This document shows positions 1-12,829 of a stretch of 64,000 nt of DNA, in pieces. This DNA comes from Mesaphorura yosii (Eukaryota > Arthropoda > Collembola > Poduromorpha > Tullbergiidae): positions 372,001 through 436,000 of the forward strand of contig WIXG01000018.1 in NCBI GenBank assembly GCA_009869945.1, written 5' to 3'. Below the pieces are notes generated by a model. It saw only the letters and a list, made by a program, of their open reading frames with translations. It ran no database searches and was not told where the DNA came from. The position numbers were made by a program, and so were the translations under genes. Each line of letters starts with the position of its first letter. The stretch's first letter is position 1.

Positions 1-2973
1 GTTAAGCTTTCCGCAAATATTTACAAAACATTTCCTGCTAACGTGTTTATAGTTGGAAGATAATAGCACACGACCCAACCAGGCATCCTGCCCACCTCAT
101 TTATACTCATTCTGAGTGAAAGTTGGACGAACAGCCAGCAACCTCCTCATCCATTTCCTTGCCCTTACCTTTTCCTCTAGGTTTCCTTCAAATTGTAATT
201 CTTCGTGACTGAAATTCGTAGTTGGTCAAACTTATCCGCTTTGCAGCCGAGAATGGTGTGGACGTTCGTGGTGGCTGCGGTGGAAATACAAAAACAGAAA
301 CAAAATTGGCAGCTCAACTAACTTGTCTATTCTCATTCGCCTCCGTTTTCGTTTCGTACTTTCACTGTGAATTGTATCTGCGTCTGCATTGCACATCCAA
401 ATGCGGCTCCTGCCTCGACTGTACTTGAAGATAAAAATGAATACTGTAGTACAGTGTACTTTCCATACAGTCGACTATTATCGTTATATTGCAGCTGCGA
501 AGAATATCTTACCGAGTCTCTCGACCGCTTGCCTGGCTTGGGTCTGCAAGAGAAAGGCAACGAGTCTGGAAACAATTCGTGGCGCGTCACGCACGGTTTT
601 ATAGTTTTAAGAGCTGGCAAAGAAATGAAGGAGAAAGCCCGCAAGACAGGGCAACTAAAACAAAAAACTGAAATCTGAGTGAGATCTGCGGACTCCAATG
701 AAGGCGAAGTACAAAAACATAATGGCTTTAATGGAATGGTGCAATAGGGATGGCAGGACGAGGGCTTAGTGTGGAAATTGTGAGCCCAAGGAAAACATTG
801 AAAAATGGAAAAAATTGGTTCTAGAACCAAGTCAAAGAACTTATGACTCATACGACTTCACGCTGTTACAGCAACTTTGTTTCACAAGGAAAATTCAACC
901 CTTTTAAGTGGCATGTGAGAAAGCGGTTTGTCAGACCCGGCGCGATGCCACACTGAAATGACTGATATCGTATCTTGTGTCTACTTGAAAAAATCAGCAG
1001 TAGCAATTCGCAGTTTAAAAAGTTCCTGCGAAATAAAATGTGTGGTTTTGCGTTTGAAATCCAATCATTCTGAATAACACTAACAATGGTAAACAATAGC
1101 GGCTTCTGGTTACTCATATACGTGATGCAGGATATTAGTTTAACGTAAATGAGCACAAGTGGGTCTCAATTTGATCTCGCGCTTCACGAAATTCTGTGTA
1201 ATTAAAATCCAGTGTTGATGTACGTATCGTATACGATACGATGGAGTCAACTACCGAACATGGAAATGCTTCCAGCGAATGGAAGGTTCGTAATTAATTT
1301 CTGCGCCGAATTTTCAAGCGTGAAATTGTAAAGTGTTGTAAATTAAGGGAACGACATGAAAGAAGCATCAAAATATTCGGCGGGCGGGCTGTTTTCTGCG
1401 CATTCATTCGCAGTCAAGCACGTGAAGATAAATTCAAAATTCGGCAGCATCATCGCCTTTATCTCCATTTCTATGCTCATTGTCGTACGAAATTACAAAT
1501 TCAATTGCGACAAGTCAAAAATGAAGCTGTTCAGCACCTGTACTGCACGAGCACAGATGCTGGATAAAATATGGCGCGAGACAATGCTGGGCTTCAGCCA
1601 TCTTTTAAGTGGAATTGGATCTTGAAATATTAATAAAAGCCTGTCCAGTCTGGCTTTCACGCAAGTAAGCTTTTGTGGAGCAGAGACGAAAAGTTTCAAG
1701 AATAAAATATGTGATGTGATCAATTCCATTATACCATGCTCAAAAATATCTCCCACACTTGCACACTGCAATTTATTATCAGACTTTCAGTCCTCACACA
1801 CCGGTAATCGTATAATTCACGACCCGCTTGTGCAAATCCAATGTTGGCGTTCCAAGCATGCTTCCAAGAAGGAGTTTTCACATTCTTGGCAACATCTTGT
1901 GAAAGGTGACCTCATACTTAGCACTAGCACTTAACACAGCCTCATGTTACGTTGATATTGCTGCCTTTGCGCCCATTTGTCGCTACTTTCGGCCAAACAA
2001 TGGTAAATGGGGCTGTTTATTGAATGATGAATGATTCCAAGAATTCTTCTGTCTATCTGAACTCCTGGACTCAGGTGCTGAATGAATGGCAGTTTCTTGT
2101 ATCTTGGCCGAAAACCATTACAAGAACATATTGAACTCGAGAACAACGAAGGCGAAATTCGCGAAAGACGTCATAGCTAAGAGAGCGAACAACCACTGAA
2201 GCCGCCAGAAAGCCCTGTTCAAATGTTGTGTTTATTAAAGATCTGAATGTTTCAACGCATCGGCATTTTTAATATCACCTCTGACATTTCTGTTTCAAGT
2301 TTATGAAATACGACACAAAAGAGCAAAGGACATATGCAATATAGTTTGAATAGCGTGATCCTCTCTGACATGGGATTGAATATTTTAATTTCATTAATTT
2401 AATTTAGTTGGTTGGCATGTTGTGGGAGATCAAATTGATATGAATGATCGTAATACCTGATGCAGTGCTCTTGGAATAAGCCAACCAGACTTAAAGTGCA
2501 CATGGTGGTGTCTTCTGAAACTTTAACCCGCCAGCCAACCATTAATCAGTGAACCGGACTTTATGGGCTTCAGCACCTTGCCACGATATTTGCGCAGTGT
2601 ATAGCATTGCGATTGTTCGCTGTTTCAAAGGGAGAGGTCCACTAATGAGAAAATGCTCACACTACACGTACGCAAAGGAGGGATTATTGCAAATCCTTGC
2701 CCTAATTGAATTTGTACAAAGGTGCACAGTGGTGTATCTCGTTAGTAGTTAGCCATGCTGGTCGCTGATCCTCTGTTCATCTTCCAAAGCCAACTAGTGT
2801 AAATCTAGTGTGCCTAGATTTGCCATATCTAGGGTCGAGTTCAATTCGAAATTTCGAACCACACAATTTTTTAAGTCAATCGAGCGCATTAACGTGCCTG
2901 TGCTTATGTCTTTTATTTTCATCCGGCTATCCGATTCAATTAATTTCATTCTGGTATTTACTTCTTCTTACAG
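1..2973. other. 5' flank / intron upstream of the nAChR beta1 gene; no gene assigned
   Basis: No reading frame here looks like a conserved protein. The first recognisable receptor exon begins after a polypyrimidine tract and CAG at 2971-2973. It starts inside a codon, so at least one upstream exon encoding the start codon and signal peptide must exist, here or to the left of the window. The open frame running into that exon from about 2808 has no ATG and is read through the splice acceptor, so I do not take it as coding. Overlapping open frames on both strands around 333-851 are probably chance. Confidence 0.5.
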
Positions 2974-5900
2974 GTCGATGCTCTGAAGATGAGGAAAGAT
3001 TAGTGCGGAATCTCTTCCGTGGCTACAACAAGCTGATACGCCCAGTTCAGAACATGACCGAAAAAGTTCATGTAAAATTCGGACTTGCCTTTGTTCAACT
3101 TATCAACGTGGTAAGCGGAGAATTTAAACTCGATTTTGCCTCCGTAAATTTTACGAACTTTGTGTATCATGTCCAGAATATCTAAATTCTGGATTCTGGA
3201 AACTGGAAACGGTGAACGTGAACTGACAAGTGCGGTTACTCATGCCTAATGTTTGTATTTCAGAATGAGAAAAGTCAAATTATGAAGTCCAACGTTTGGC
3301 TGCGTTTGGTAAGTCCGAAAAAGTTTTGATATATTTCTCGTTGTGGATGACGGACTACGTTGTGATTTCGGACGTCAAGCGTCCAGGGACTGGAGTTGAG
3401 GTTAAGAATGAAAATATTCTCTTTGCCTGTTCTGATTCCTGACTAACGTGGATTGACGCAACGACTTACTTCTATCCGCTCCCATCAAAGTTTCTCTCGC
3501 CGCGTTGCATTCAGTAAAGAAAAAGTGGGGATAAAAGACACTGGACATGTATATGACATGACTAAATGACTTGAGATGTAATAACATATCTTAAAAAGGA
3601 AGCAGCCAGAATGGATTGTAATAAAAGTTTCTTTGAAATCCAAACAGTCTAAACATCAAAAGGGCTAAGCCTTTTCGTTCATTGCCCAACAGAATCACAA
3701 GTACAAAGTACCGACTACCAACTAAAATAAACATATAAATTGTATCCAGACTAAGCCAGATCCTTCTCACAGCACTCTTTGTGTCTATGCCCTGGGTTGC
3801 GGCATAAAATAAAAGCTGTTGTCAAATATGCATGTTTACTGTTATGGTTGAGCAACATAATAGAGGCATTGGGCGCGTTGCAGTGGCACGAAACGACGAA
3901 GCTCGATGGTGATAGAAACGGACAGCGCGACGAAGGCAGCGAAAGTAAAAAGTTCAAAGTTGGTCGATCTTGGACTCAGTTATCGATGAGGAGGAGAGGC
4001 AGGCCAACGGATTGTGTCTTTGCTCGTGAAAACTTCACGAACATGGCACTATAAACAAGTTCCTTCTTCAGTGCTCGATTCTTTCTTTCTTTCATTCTAT
4101 CATGGCTAGTGCGTGATGCAGCCGGATAAGTTAGGAAATGCCCGAATTCTTTTTCTCTCTCACTCGCTAAGCCAATAACTTAGATGTTGGACGATCAATT
4201 CGAACAACTAGAACTATGTTCCATTATTGCCATCACTCGCTGTGCTTTGCTGCTTCTAGCGTTTTGGTCTTAGGCTTCAGTCTCTGTGCAGTCTGAGAGC
4301 TCAGAGTACATTTAATATGACCAAAAATACTTTTACGGTTCTTTCACTCGTTCTCTCCTCCTTCTGATGGCTGCATCGCAGTCGCAGGCCAAATGTACCA
4401 GCAAAAAGGAGCGGAAGGGAAGAAAACATTATTTTTGTCCCATGCCCAATAAAAAGCTCCAGTCCTCTTGTAGTCGTTGTCGTCGTCATCAGACTCTCTA
4501 TAAAGGACTCGTAATGCGAAACTCACTCGCGCTGCAATGCAATTGCAGACCGTAAAAGTGTCTACCTCGCACTCACATTCTTCAAGCTCTCAAATATCCT
4601 TTACCCACTTCCACAAATTTTGTTTGGTAAATACTTTCTACATGCGAAGGGAAAGTGAAATATGAAAATAACCGAAATTTAATATGAATGAATGCGTGGA
4701 GTCTGAACGAGACAAGTTTTCCTTTCCAAATTGATTCAACTTTTCACACAATAAGGACACTTGCCACTTTTCATTTCATTATGGCTCTTCACGGCGAGTT
4801 ATTCTGTCCCGTTGTCGTTGGTGGAGTGGCGTATGCAGAAATTTAGTTGTGGATATGAGAGTTGTAAAAATGATTTCATGTATGAATGATTAAATAAATT
4901 GAGTGAGAATGTGCCACGCCGAGCCGTGTCGTGCCACAACGTTGCACGACACTTCAGAAGGAAGGAAGAAATATGTCTACTGGTGAGGGACCGCAAGAAG
5001 AAAACTTCGCAATTCGCAATGCATTTGAATTACAGATATTGAAATGAATGTGTCCCGATTTCCACTTTCCGCTCAGAATGTCTGCTCTGAGAAAGGAAAT
5101 GCAAAACATGTCAGTCCTAAGACGACATCATATTCTGTCTCTGCAATAAAACCCCGTCCTTCTTTACTACCAATAACTGACAAGACGGGAGCTCACGAGA
5201 AGACTGAACGCTGTACTCGTGCTCTACTTTGCTGGCAATGTGGACGAATTCGAGTACGTCTGTTTACGATTTACTACTTACTTTCCTGCCTCTCCGGCTC
5301 TGGTTTGGTCTGACGTTGAGAGACAGTAAAGCAAACTTTGTCGCCAATCTTCCACGGTGCAATCCATTCTTATTTGAGTCCACGCGGCGCGGCGCGTCGC
5401 CTCAGATTCATGGCTATTACTGTTTCATTTTTTTAGTGCATGCACATTTGTTGGCAATAATAACTCTCGGAGGAAGACAAGGAGAAAAAAGTTACAGTTG
5501 TGCGGAGACGGAACGAAGAGGACGACAAATGAAGGAAACGCGAACCTTTCACAGCGGCACAAGAATAAAACACAGACCAAGAGAGGAAGACAAAGAATCG
5601 ATTTTGGACATGTTCCGAGAGATTTTTTTTTATTTCATTCTCTTCCTGTGTGCTTTCTCTCCGCTGCTAGCAAGATGAAAAAGTCCATGGTCGCCTAAAA
5701 GAAATAATATCAAGAAAGTGAACGAAACAGCCACCAGCGAAAGCGAAAAGCAAAGCGAGATGCGCGGGCACGAACACAAAGAATGAAATTGGAGCTGGAA
5801 TGGGAATATGAGTGCGGGTAGAAATAGAATCTCTCTTGAATTGCTCAACTCGAACGAAAAATAAGGAATTAATGGAGAACGGATGAAAAATCAAAGATGC

Positions 5901-8900
5901 AAAACGAAAGAGAAAACAAACAAATAAGAATGCGAAGAAGAGACAAAGGCAAATATCGGATAGCGGCCTGAATGCGAGTTCCTGCTTCAAAGACGACTGG
6001 CCGCATTCACTGCATTGTCTTTAGGAGGCAGGCATTAATGAAAGTCTGAGCAACTTTTGAAACCGGGGCTGCATTGTTACTGCATCACAAAGCGCTTGGT
6101 GGAGAGAAAGTGGAGGCGAAATCGAAAAGTTAGCGCTTCAAAACTGGAAAAAGTTTGCGTGCACGAGCGAGGAGATGAGTGGAAAGCAGCAGAGAGTGAT
6201 TAGAGCGAAACGGCAACCACTACACGTAACTTTGTGCTGTAAATTATTCCAAATCGTGAATCAACTTGCGTGCTTTCGCCGGTTGCAACGCAAGCAGGAG
6301 TCTTTGTAAATTGGCGAAGTTGGTAGCTGGTGGAGAAAGTCTACGGCGCGTAGTCAGATAAGAAAAACTCAATTTTCTTGACTCGTGGTTTTGAGGTTGA
6401 TGTGAGTGAATCAGAGAATACAATCTCACTTCATCTGTTCGTCTCATCTGAGTGCTGTTGCCATTACCGCAATGCTTATCATCTTGAGTCTTGATGTTCA
6501 GCTCGATATTGCATCGTAATTTATTTTGCGATACAGCTTCAGGAAAATGCAAAGATGCTTTGCCACGGACTGACACGTGTCAATTTGTTTAGGAACTCGT
6601 TTGCAATTCTTTCACCTTCACTGCTCGCCCAGACAGTTTCAATTTTGAAACGTCGAATTCAGAATCGTAGCTTTCAGTTCACGTCGAATTGGATAGTGAG
6701 GTCATCTTTCTCGCCCTTTCATCTTTTCCCGCCGCAGGCCAGGACTGTATGAGATGACGGAACAGTTCTTGAGCAAGGAGAAGTAATTTCCATAACTGAG
6801 TCAGGGGTCACCGACGTTCTCCATGGAGCCAATCGACTCAGCTTTGGGCCCTGTGAGGCAAAAGCTCAGCTATTGGTGACTCTGACTCCGTGTCGTTTGA
6901 TACTTTTGCCGGATTTAATGTTAATTTATTTGGGCCACTGATGATTTGAAACGTATTATACTAATTAGACGGCACACTTGACATAAACACGAGCATGAAC
7001 AACTAATTCGTGACTTGACTACACCATCGGGCACTGAATATAACAACTTACGAAAATTATTTTCGCTTTCAGGTATGGACTGACTACCAGCTCAGATGGG
7101 ATGAGGCTGACTACGGAAGTATAAACGTCCTTCGACTGCCACCAGATAAAGTATGGAAACCTGACATAGTGCTTTTCAATAAGTAAGTACGATATACTGA
7201 AGAGCAACCTTAAACTACCATTATCGAATTCTGATAAACCTCATTGTTCTATTTCAGTGCTGATGGAAACTATGAAGTACGATATAAATCCAACGTGCTA
7301 ATATATCCTACCGGAGAAATCTTATGGGTTCCACCAGCTATTTATCAAGTACGTCTTGGCACGAATGTCACCCATTCAACTAAATTCCTGTTAATAATTT
7401 TACATGTCAGTCAGCTCTAAAATAGTCAGTCTAGCACTCGGCTAGGCTTCGAAATAGAAATGAGCGCACGAAAGAATGATTAATCGATTCTCGCTCCAGT
7501 CTCTCGTACAGACGCCCATTTAATGCGCAGTCGAGAATTATCCTCACTTGGCAGTCTGTGAAGTTAAATCTGAATTTAATTGATTTTTTCAGAGTTCGCG
7601 CACAATAGATGTAACATACTTCCCGTTTGATCAACAAACCTGCATTATGAAATTTGGTTCATGGACCTTCCTGCGAATAATTGAATTGATTCTTCTTTCT
7701 TGCAGAGTTCGTGTACAATAGATGTGACGTACTTTCCTTTCGATCAACAAACCTGCTTAATGAAATTTGGATCGTGGACTTTTAATGGTCAGTTACAGTT
7801 GCCTGCCCATTAATTCTAACAGTTTAACAACTTGCATAACCAGGACCATATTTGATGCATATTTTGTTTTCTAAGAATTAGTTTGAGCTTATGGTTAGAG
7901 TTAATTTTTAATTAATTAATGAACATAATATTAATTAATCTAAGAACAGAACTATAAGGAGAATGGAAGTTATTGGGACGCGCAATTTAAAAGTTCACTG
8001 CGCAGTTGAACACATTCAAACTCAGCTTAACCGTAACGACGTTTTGCATTCATATTTTTTAAAAAATACAATTTTTTGCAAACAAGTGTCGTTAAGAGTA
8101 AATCCAACTGCGAAGCAAAATATCTTTGGTAGCAGCAATAATGTTGCTACTGAACCTGAACCTGAGACAACGGTTGCAACAAATTGACATTTTACTTAAC
8201 AATATGAACATACTGCAATGACCGAGATTCACGAAATAATATTTTACTTTTACTCTGCAGGTGACCAAGTTTCGTTGGCACTCTACAACGACAAAGATTT
8301 TGTGGATTTATCCGATTACTGGAAATCAGGTGAGGAAAATGAAAATCATTACATGGATAAAATCCTTGGTGACGTTGATATTAATTCCGTTTGTGTCTTT
8401 TAGGGACGTGGGACATAATCGAAGTGCCCGCCGTGCTCAATGTGTACCCTGGTAATCAAACCGAGACGGACATTACCTTCTCCATTACAATTCGTCGAAA
8501 GACTTTGTTCTACGTAAGTCAACCTAAACCTTAACCAGTAAATGCTTAACCAAGAATGTTAGTAATACATGAACAAACGCAACTACCCGTACTCCATATC
8601 TAAATTCTCCGAATCCAGCAGTTTGATTTCATCTTCTGGGCAGTGGAAGAGTCCAAAGAAATCACGGTTTTTAGTATTATGGTTGTTGGCACAGCTCGGG
8701 ATCAAGCACATCACTTCATGGTGTTTCTTAGCGAGAGAACAGGCATCTTTCTTCTCTTGATCTGTCAGCAAAACTAGAACTTTGGAAACTGGCAAGTTCT
8801 TATTCAACGGGACCCACTGAGGTCTTCCTGATGACTTAGCCAATCTTTTGCGATAAGCGCCAAGTAACTGTAACAAAAATCCCAACTTAACTTAAATAAT

Positions 8901-10826
8901 TTACTTTAAAGAATTTAAAGTCTTGCAATCCAAAATGATTCTGCTGCTTCGAGTTCATTCAATGAATCAGTATTATCATATCATAGACGGGAGTCTTGAC
9001 TTTTACAACGTAAGAACATTTCTTGCACTAGTTCCCTGCCACGGTTTCAATGAAGTGTACACCTGATTTTGGTGATTTATGACTCTGTTAAAGGAAATGT
9101 CTTGAAATAATCATTTCGTTTATATAAATTATTGGCGAATTTAAACCGTATCTTACCTTATCGAGTGGGTCCGTTCTGACATTAAACTTTTACACTGAAA
9201 CTTGAAACAATTAGTTTTTACGCGGAAAAGTCGTTTTTCGGGTTGGTCGACTACTGCCAAACTCAGACAAAAATGAAAGTTGTTTCTATTATGAGACTTG
9301 AGAACCAATGGAGATATAAGTACATTACACGTACATGTTTAATATCAAATGACTGTTTAAACCAGAAAGACGTATATAAACCATTTCATGGCATGTCCAT
9401 TTTGAAATAAAAAATTAAAGTTGATTTCATCGATTGTTTGACTTTCGTTTCGTTTTTTCCACTCAACAACTCGAGAGTTGAATTTTGTTTTGTTTAAAAA
9501 CAGTAATGTACTTATAGTCTTTGCGTTCGCGTGATGATGTGCGGTTGTTCCATCATGACAGTTCTACACTGCTAAAAATATCAAATATATATTTTTATTT
9601 ACAGACGGTCAACTTGATACTACCAACGGTGCTCATTTCTTTCCTCTGTGTTCTCGTCTTCTACTTGCCGGTGAGAGGAAAACCATAATTTATTTATGAT
9701 TTATCTTGCTCATTAGAATACTAAAATCCGATAATCATGATTCAGGCCGAGGCAGGCGAGAAAGTGACTCTTGGAATTTCTATTCTCCTCTCATTGGTTG
9801 TGTTCTTGCTCCTGGTTTCTAAGATTTTGCCTCCAACGTCCTTGGTTTTACCTCTTATCGCCAAATATCTACTGTTCACATTCATCATGAACACGTTCTC
9901 CATCCTCGTCACCGTCGTTATTATCAACTGGAATTTCAGGGGGCCACGTACCCATCGTAAGGAGCCATTCAAATTTATTGAATGTTGAACAAATGAAAGC
10001 AACAAAAACAAACAAAATGATAGGCATTTTGCCAAAACATCATGATACACCTATCTTTAATCTATTCCAGGAATGCCTCATTGGGTCAGGGTCGTGTTTC
10101 TGAAGTACTTACCAGTAAGGAACCCCAACAAGCTTTCAAAACTCGATGAGGTCAAGAAGCTGAGTTCAAACTTACATTTCTCTCGCAGATTTACCTGTGC
10201 ATGAGAAGACCCCGGAAAACGAGGCTTCGGTGGATGATGGAAATGCCAGGAAATGAAACCACTGGTTTTGGAAGTGCGGAGCGGGCTAACCCTAACCCGG
10301 GCTTCCATATACCAGAGCTACCACCGAAACACTCCTTAGAGGCATTAGAATTAGCTGACCTTCATCACCCTAACTGTAAAATTAATCGAAAGGTATGCGA
10401 ACAAGAGACCAAAATAGTGTGCAGATGAATCATGACCAGTATCACATTTCGCAGGCTCAAGAACGTGAGAGAGAAAGACGAGAGAGCGAAAGTTCTGACT
10501 CTGTGCTTCTTACGCCTGAAGCTTTCAGAGCCACTGAAGCTGTCGAATTTATTGCAGAACATCTTCGAAATGAAGATGAGTACATTCAAGTAAGTGTCAG
10601 CCGACAATTCTTGTAGGGCTTGTTTGGACTGATGGAACTAATGAGATTGAATACATACTAGATTCGCGAAGACTGGAAGTATGTTGCGATGGTTATTGAC
10701 AGGCTCCAATTGTGGATATTCTTTTTGGTCACCGCAAGCGGAACATTCGGTATTCTCTGTGACGCTCCGCACATATTTGAACCCGTGGATCAGGACAAAA
10801 TCATTGACTTGTACAAAGGGAAATGA
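2974..10826 (+). CDS. nAChRbeta1: Nicotinic acetylcholine receptor subunit, beta1 type (5' partial)
   Basis: Subunit of a pentameric acetylcholine-gated cation channel in the plasma membrane of neurons. Exons: 2974-3110, 3264-3308, 7073-7182, 7258-7348, 7706-7787, 8261-8329, 8404-8513, 9605-9670, 9746-9956, 10071-10114, 10189-10392, 10455-10589, 10662-10826, together about 490 codons. The mature N-terminus ([13 protein letters not shown]) is followed by the ligand-binding domain, with [10 protein letters not shown], the Cys-loop at about residues 131-145 (C-x13-C) and [14 protein letters not shown]. Loop C carries [11 protein letters not shown] without the paired cysteines of alpha subunits. 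Four membrane helices follow; TM2 begins [14 protein letters not shown], and the protein ends [12 protein letters not shown]. This matches insect beta1 closely through TM1-TM3 and TM4. The 3.76-kb intron at 3309-7072 is much larger than the others. The signal-peptide exon was not found. Confidence 0.93.
3309..7072 (+). other. Large intron of nAChR beta1
   Basis: A 3.76-kb intron separates the exon ending NVWLRL from the one beginning VWTDYQLRW. It contains long purine-rich and pyrimidine-rich stretches (for example about 5470-5960) that give open frames on both strands. None resembles a protein family, and none has convincing splice sites plus an ATG. In other animals the first large introns of receptor genes often hold regulatory elements; I see no specific motif here. 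Confidence 0.6.
7593..7670 (+). pseudogene. Decayed tandem duplicate of the nAChR beta1 Cys-loop exon
   Basis: This lies 35 bases upstream of the working Cys-loop exon (7706-7787) and has its own pyrimidine tract and AG acceptor. By hand count the copies differ at about 13 of 78 positions, yet their 26-residue translations differ at only two. One is I for L. The other is Arg (CGC) for the first Cys-loop cysteine (TGT). The copy ends TGGACCTTC with no GT donor where the working exon has AATG|GTCAG. If retained, it reads through the spacer to an in-frame TAG at 7719-7721, inside the next exon. It is either a former mutually exclusive exon that has lost its donor or a poison exon giving a truncated subunit. 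Confidence 0.8.
8583..8958 (-). CDS. Putative small gene nested in an nAChR beta1 intron, unknown function
   Basis: On the reverse strand, inside the receptor intron 8514-9604, is a reading frame with a candidate two-exon structure: 8905-8958 (ATG at 8958, preceded directly by an in-frame TGA) and 8583-8867 (stop TAG). The GT-AG intron between them would be only 37 bases. The product would be 112 residues, basic at the N-terminus and acidic at the C-terminus. It has a hydrophobic strand-like stretch ([10 protein letters not shown]), then C-LIPS-C-ANN and FFGLFHCP, which faintly recalls THAP-type zinc fingers, though the fit is poor. I do not recognise the family. It could be a real nested gene, a fragment of a transposed gene, or chance; composition and splice signals make chance less likely than for other shadow frames. 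Confidence 0.4.
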
Positions 10827-12829
10827 AAATTGGTCAAGAATAGACATAATCATAGTGCAACAATAATAATTATTATTACGAACCCACGAATTGGATAAAA
10901 CTCAGGTGTCTCTGCTCCAGTCATTCGCCGAATTATTTGATGGCATCATAAACTGAACGAAGCTTCCTTTTGCACGTGTGTGACCCAACAAGCAAGTTCT
11001 TATGCATCAAATCTTCGGCAGAATGAGTTACAGAAACGTGTGGACTCTCTGGACTTGAATTACACATTGATTAATGCCAACTACCGCAGCCAGAACGAAG
11101 ATTACATTTGCTACATTTTACTCAAGAATGCTCAAGTTGTTATACACTAAAGAAATAAACGTGAAACATGAAACTTGACAATTAGTATCATAAAAATCTA
11201 GCCAAACTAATTATGTTAGATCGGTACTCAGTGAGCTAAGCCAAAGGTAGATTCTTGGAAATTTTATGCTTACGGTGAAATTATCAATAGAAAACTCCTG
11301 ACCGGTGAGGCAACAAAATATCACCAGGAAGGAGAAAACGCTTAGTTATTCGTTACGACGTGTGTACTATTACACCATTTTTACTAACAAGTAAGTACGA
11401 GAATTGACTTATCGGTTGACTTTTTCGGTGTTCACTTCCATTATTGAGTATTATTAGCGGTCAAGTTAAGTTAAATCAGGGTGCTCACAATGTAAATAAA
11501 TTACAGTATTGCTCGGTGAAAGTAAAATATTCAAATAGTTTGTAAATTACTCAAAATAAGATGAGATATTTTGCTATGAGGTTAATTATCGTTCGTGAGA
11601 TTAACCTCAATTCAAGCCTCAAGTGATTATCGTTCAGTTTTAGCTCGATTGTTCTTCACTCTGTAGTTCAACTAGTCTTGACAATCAATATGAGATTTCT
11701 TGTAACAGACGCCAAAAATCCTGCACAATATTCTGTAAACAGTTGCGAAACAATTACGTCAAGTCGAACTCAATCTTGTGATTTAACAGTTTAACGGTAA
11801 GGAGATGCAGAACGGCCACCGGCCAGGGCTGCCAATTTCAACGTTCATAAGTCAATCTAAAGCTATATGCGTGTGGGAAGGCGAGTTTTAAGCAAGGCAA
11901 ATGTAGCTTCAGTGTTCACTCCGTAAATGTACTAAACACTAAACTGCTTCAAATTGCTAAGTACTGTTCAGTACTGCTTTGATACACACAAACAGCTCCA
12001 ATTGAAACGAATTTGAGATCCCGCATGCAAACTGCAAACCAAATATTATCGTATTAAATGTACAATAATTTATTACATTGTGCATTGGCGCTCTCAAAAG
12101 GCCACTCCGTGAAGTAGCTTCACTTTTCTGTTTGTTTATTGGACCACTTTTTCAGAGGCAAAGGCCTGGCGTGGCCCACCACGCGACTTTCTTCGTTCTG
12201 GCACTGAAGCATAATTTAAGCTTAGATTTACGGTACCGCTACTAATAACTAAACAATTTGTAAGTTAGTTAAGCGAGTTGGAAAATTTCACCAATAATGA
12301 CCGTACACAAGAAGGTACATGACAAAGGCTTCATAATAATGCAAGGAGCAGACTACATGACGTGATTATAATTACGTTATTTATAACATTATTACTATAT
12401 TCAATAAATAACAGACATGTTGAAGATTTAACTAACCGAAATTGTTGTAGCATTTTAATACGCGGCGAGACCATTTGCAATGCCGTAAAACAGTTCTTGA
12501 TGATCATGGTATGAACTCGAAAAGGAGAGTTCCATGACCGATGCATGAAAATCTTTCACGCTGTGCGTCGTGCATTGCGTTGTAGTTTCAGGAAGCTGTG
12601 GTTGGGCTAGAATTCTGGAATGCGTTCACATCCCCTGCATTGCATGTACACGATTTGTATCAATTGAGTCTCATCAAGTTTAATTAATCAATGAACGCCA
12701 ATTCTCAAGTACACATTCGAGGGAGGGTTCGGCTTGCCGCCTGTCAGCTCACAGCCCTTCAGAGAGAGTATTGCTAGTTCCCATGATGTGCGTGAAGTAA
12801 TAGAGTCGGGGCAAGAGAGGCAAGCCACA
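10827..12829. other. Intergenic region between the two receptor genes
   Basis: This holds the 3' UTR of the beta1 gene, with a polyadenylation signal AATAAA at 11154-11159, and the 5' flank of the second subunit. Short ATT repeats occur near 10862-10876. I found no coding exon. Confidence 0.6.
11154..11159 (+). terminator. Polyadenylation signal of nAChR beta1
   Basis: Canonical AATAAA 328 bases after the stop codon at 10824-10826, the first such signal downstream of the gene. Confidence 0.55.

Noticed and set aside
333-851. 172-codon reverse frame overlapping several forward frames
   Set aside because: No resemblance to any family, no splice or UTR support, and competing frames on the opposite strand; likely chance.
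2808-2973. In-frame hydrophobic leader just before the first receptor exon
   Set aside because: It has no ATG and runs through a strong polypyrimidine-AG acceptor; beta1 needs a spliced signal-peptide exon.
5229-5678. 149-codon frame in the large receptor intron
   Set aside because: Low-complexity purine-rich sequence with overlapping frames on both strands; no family signal.
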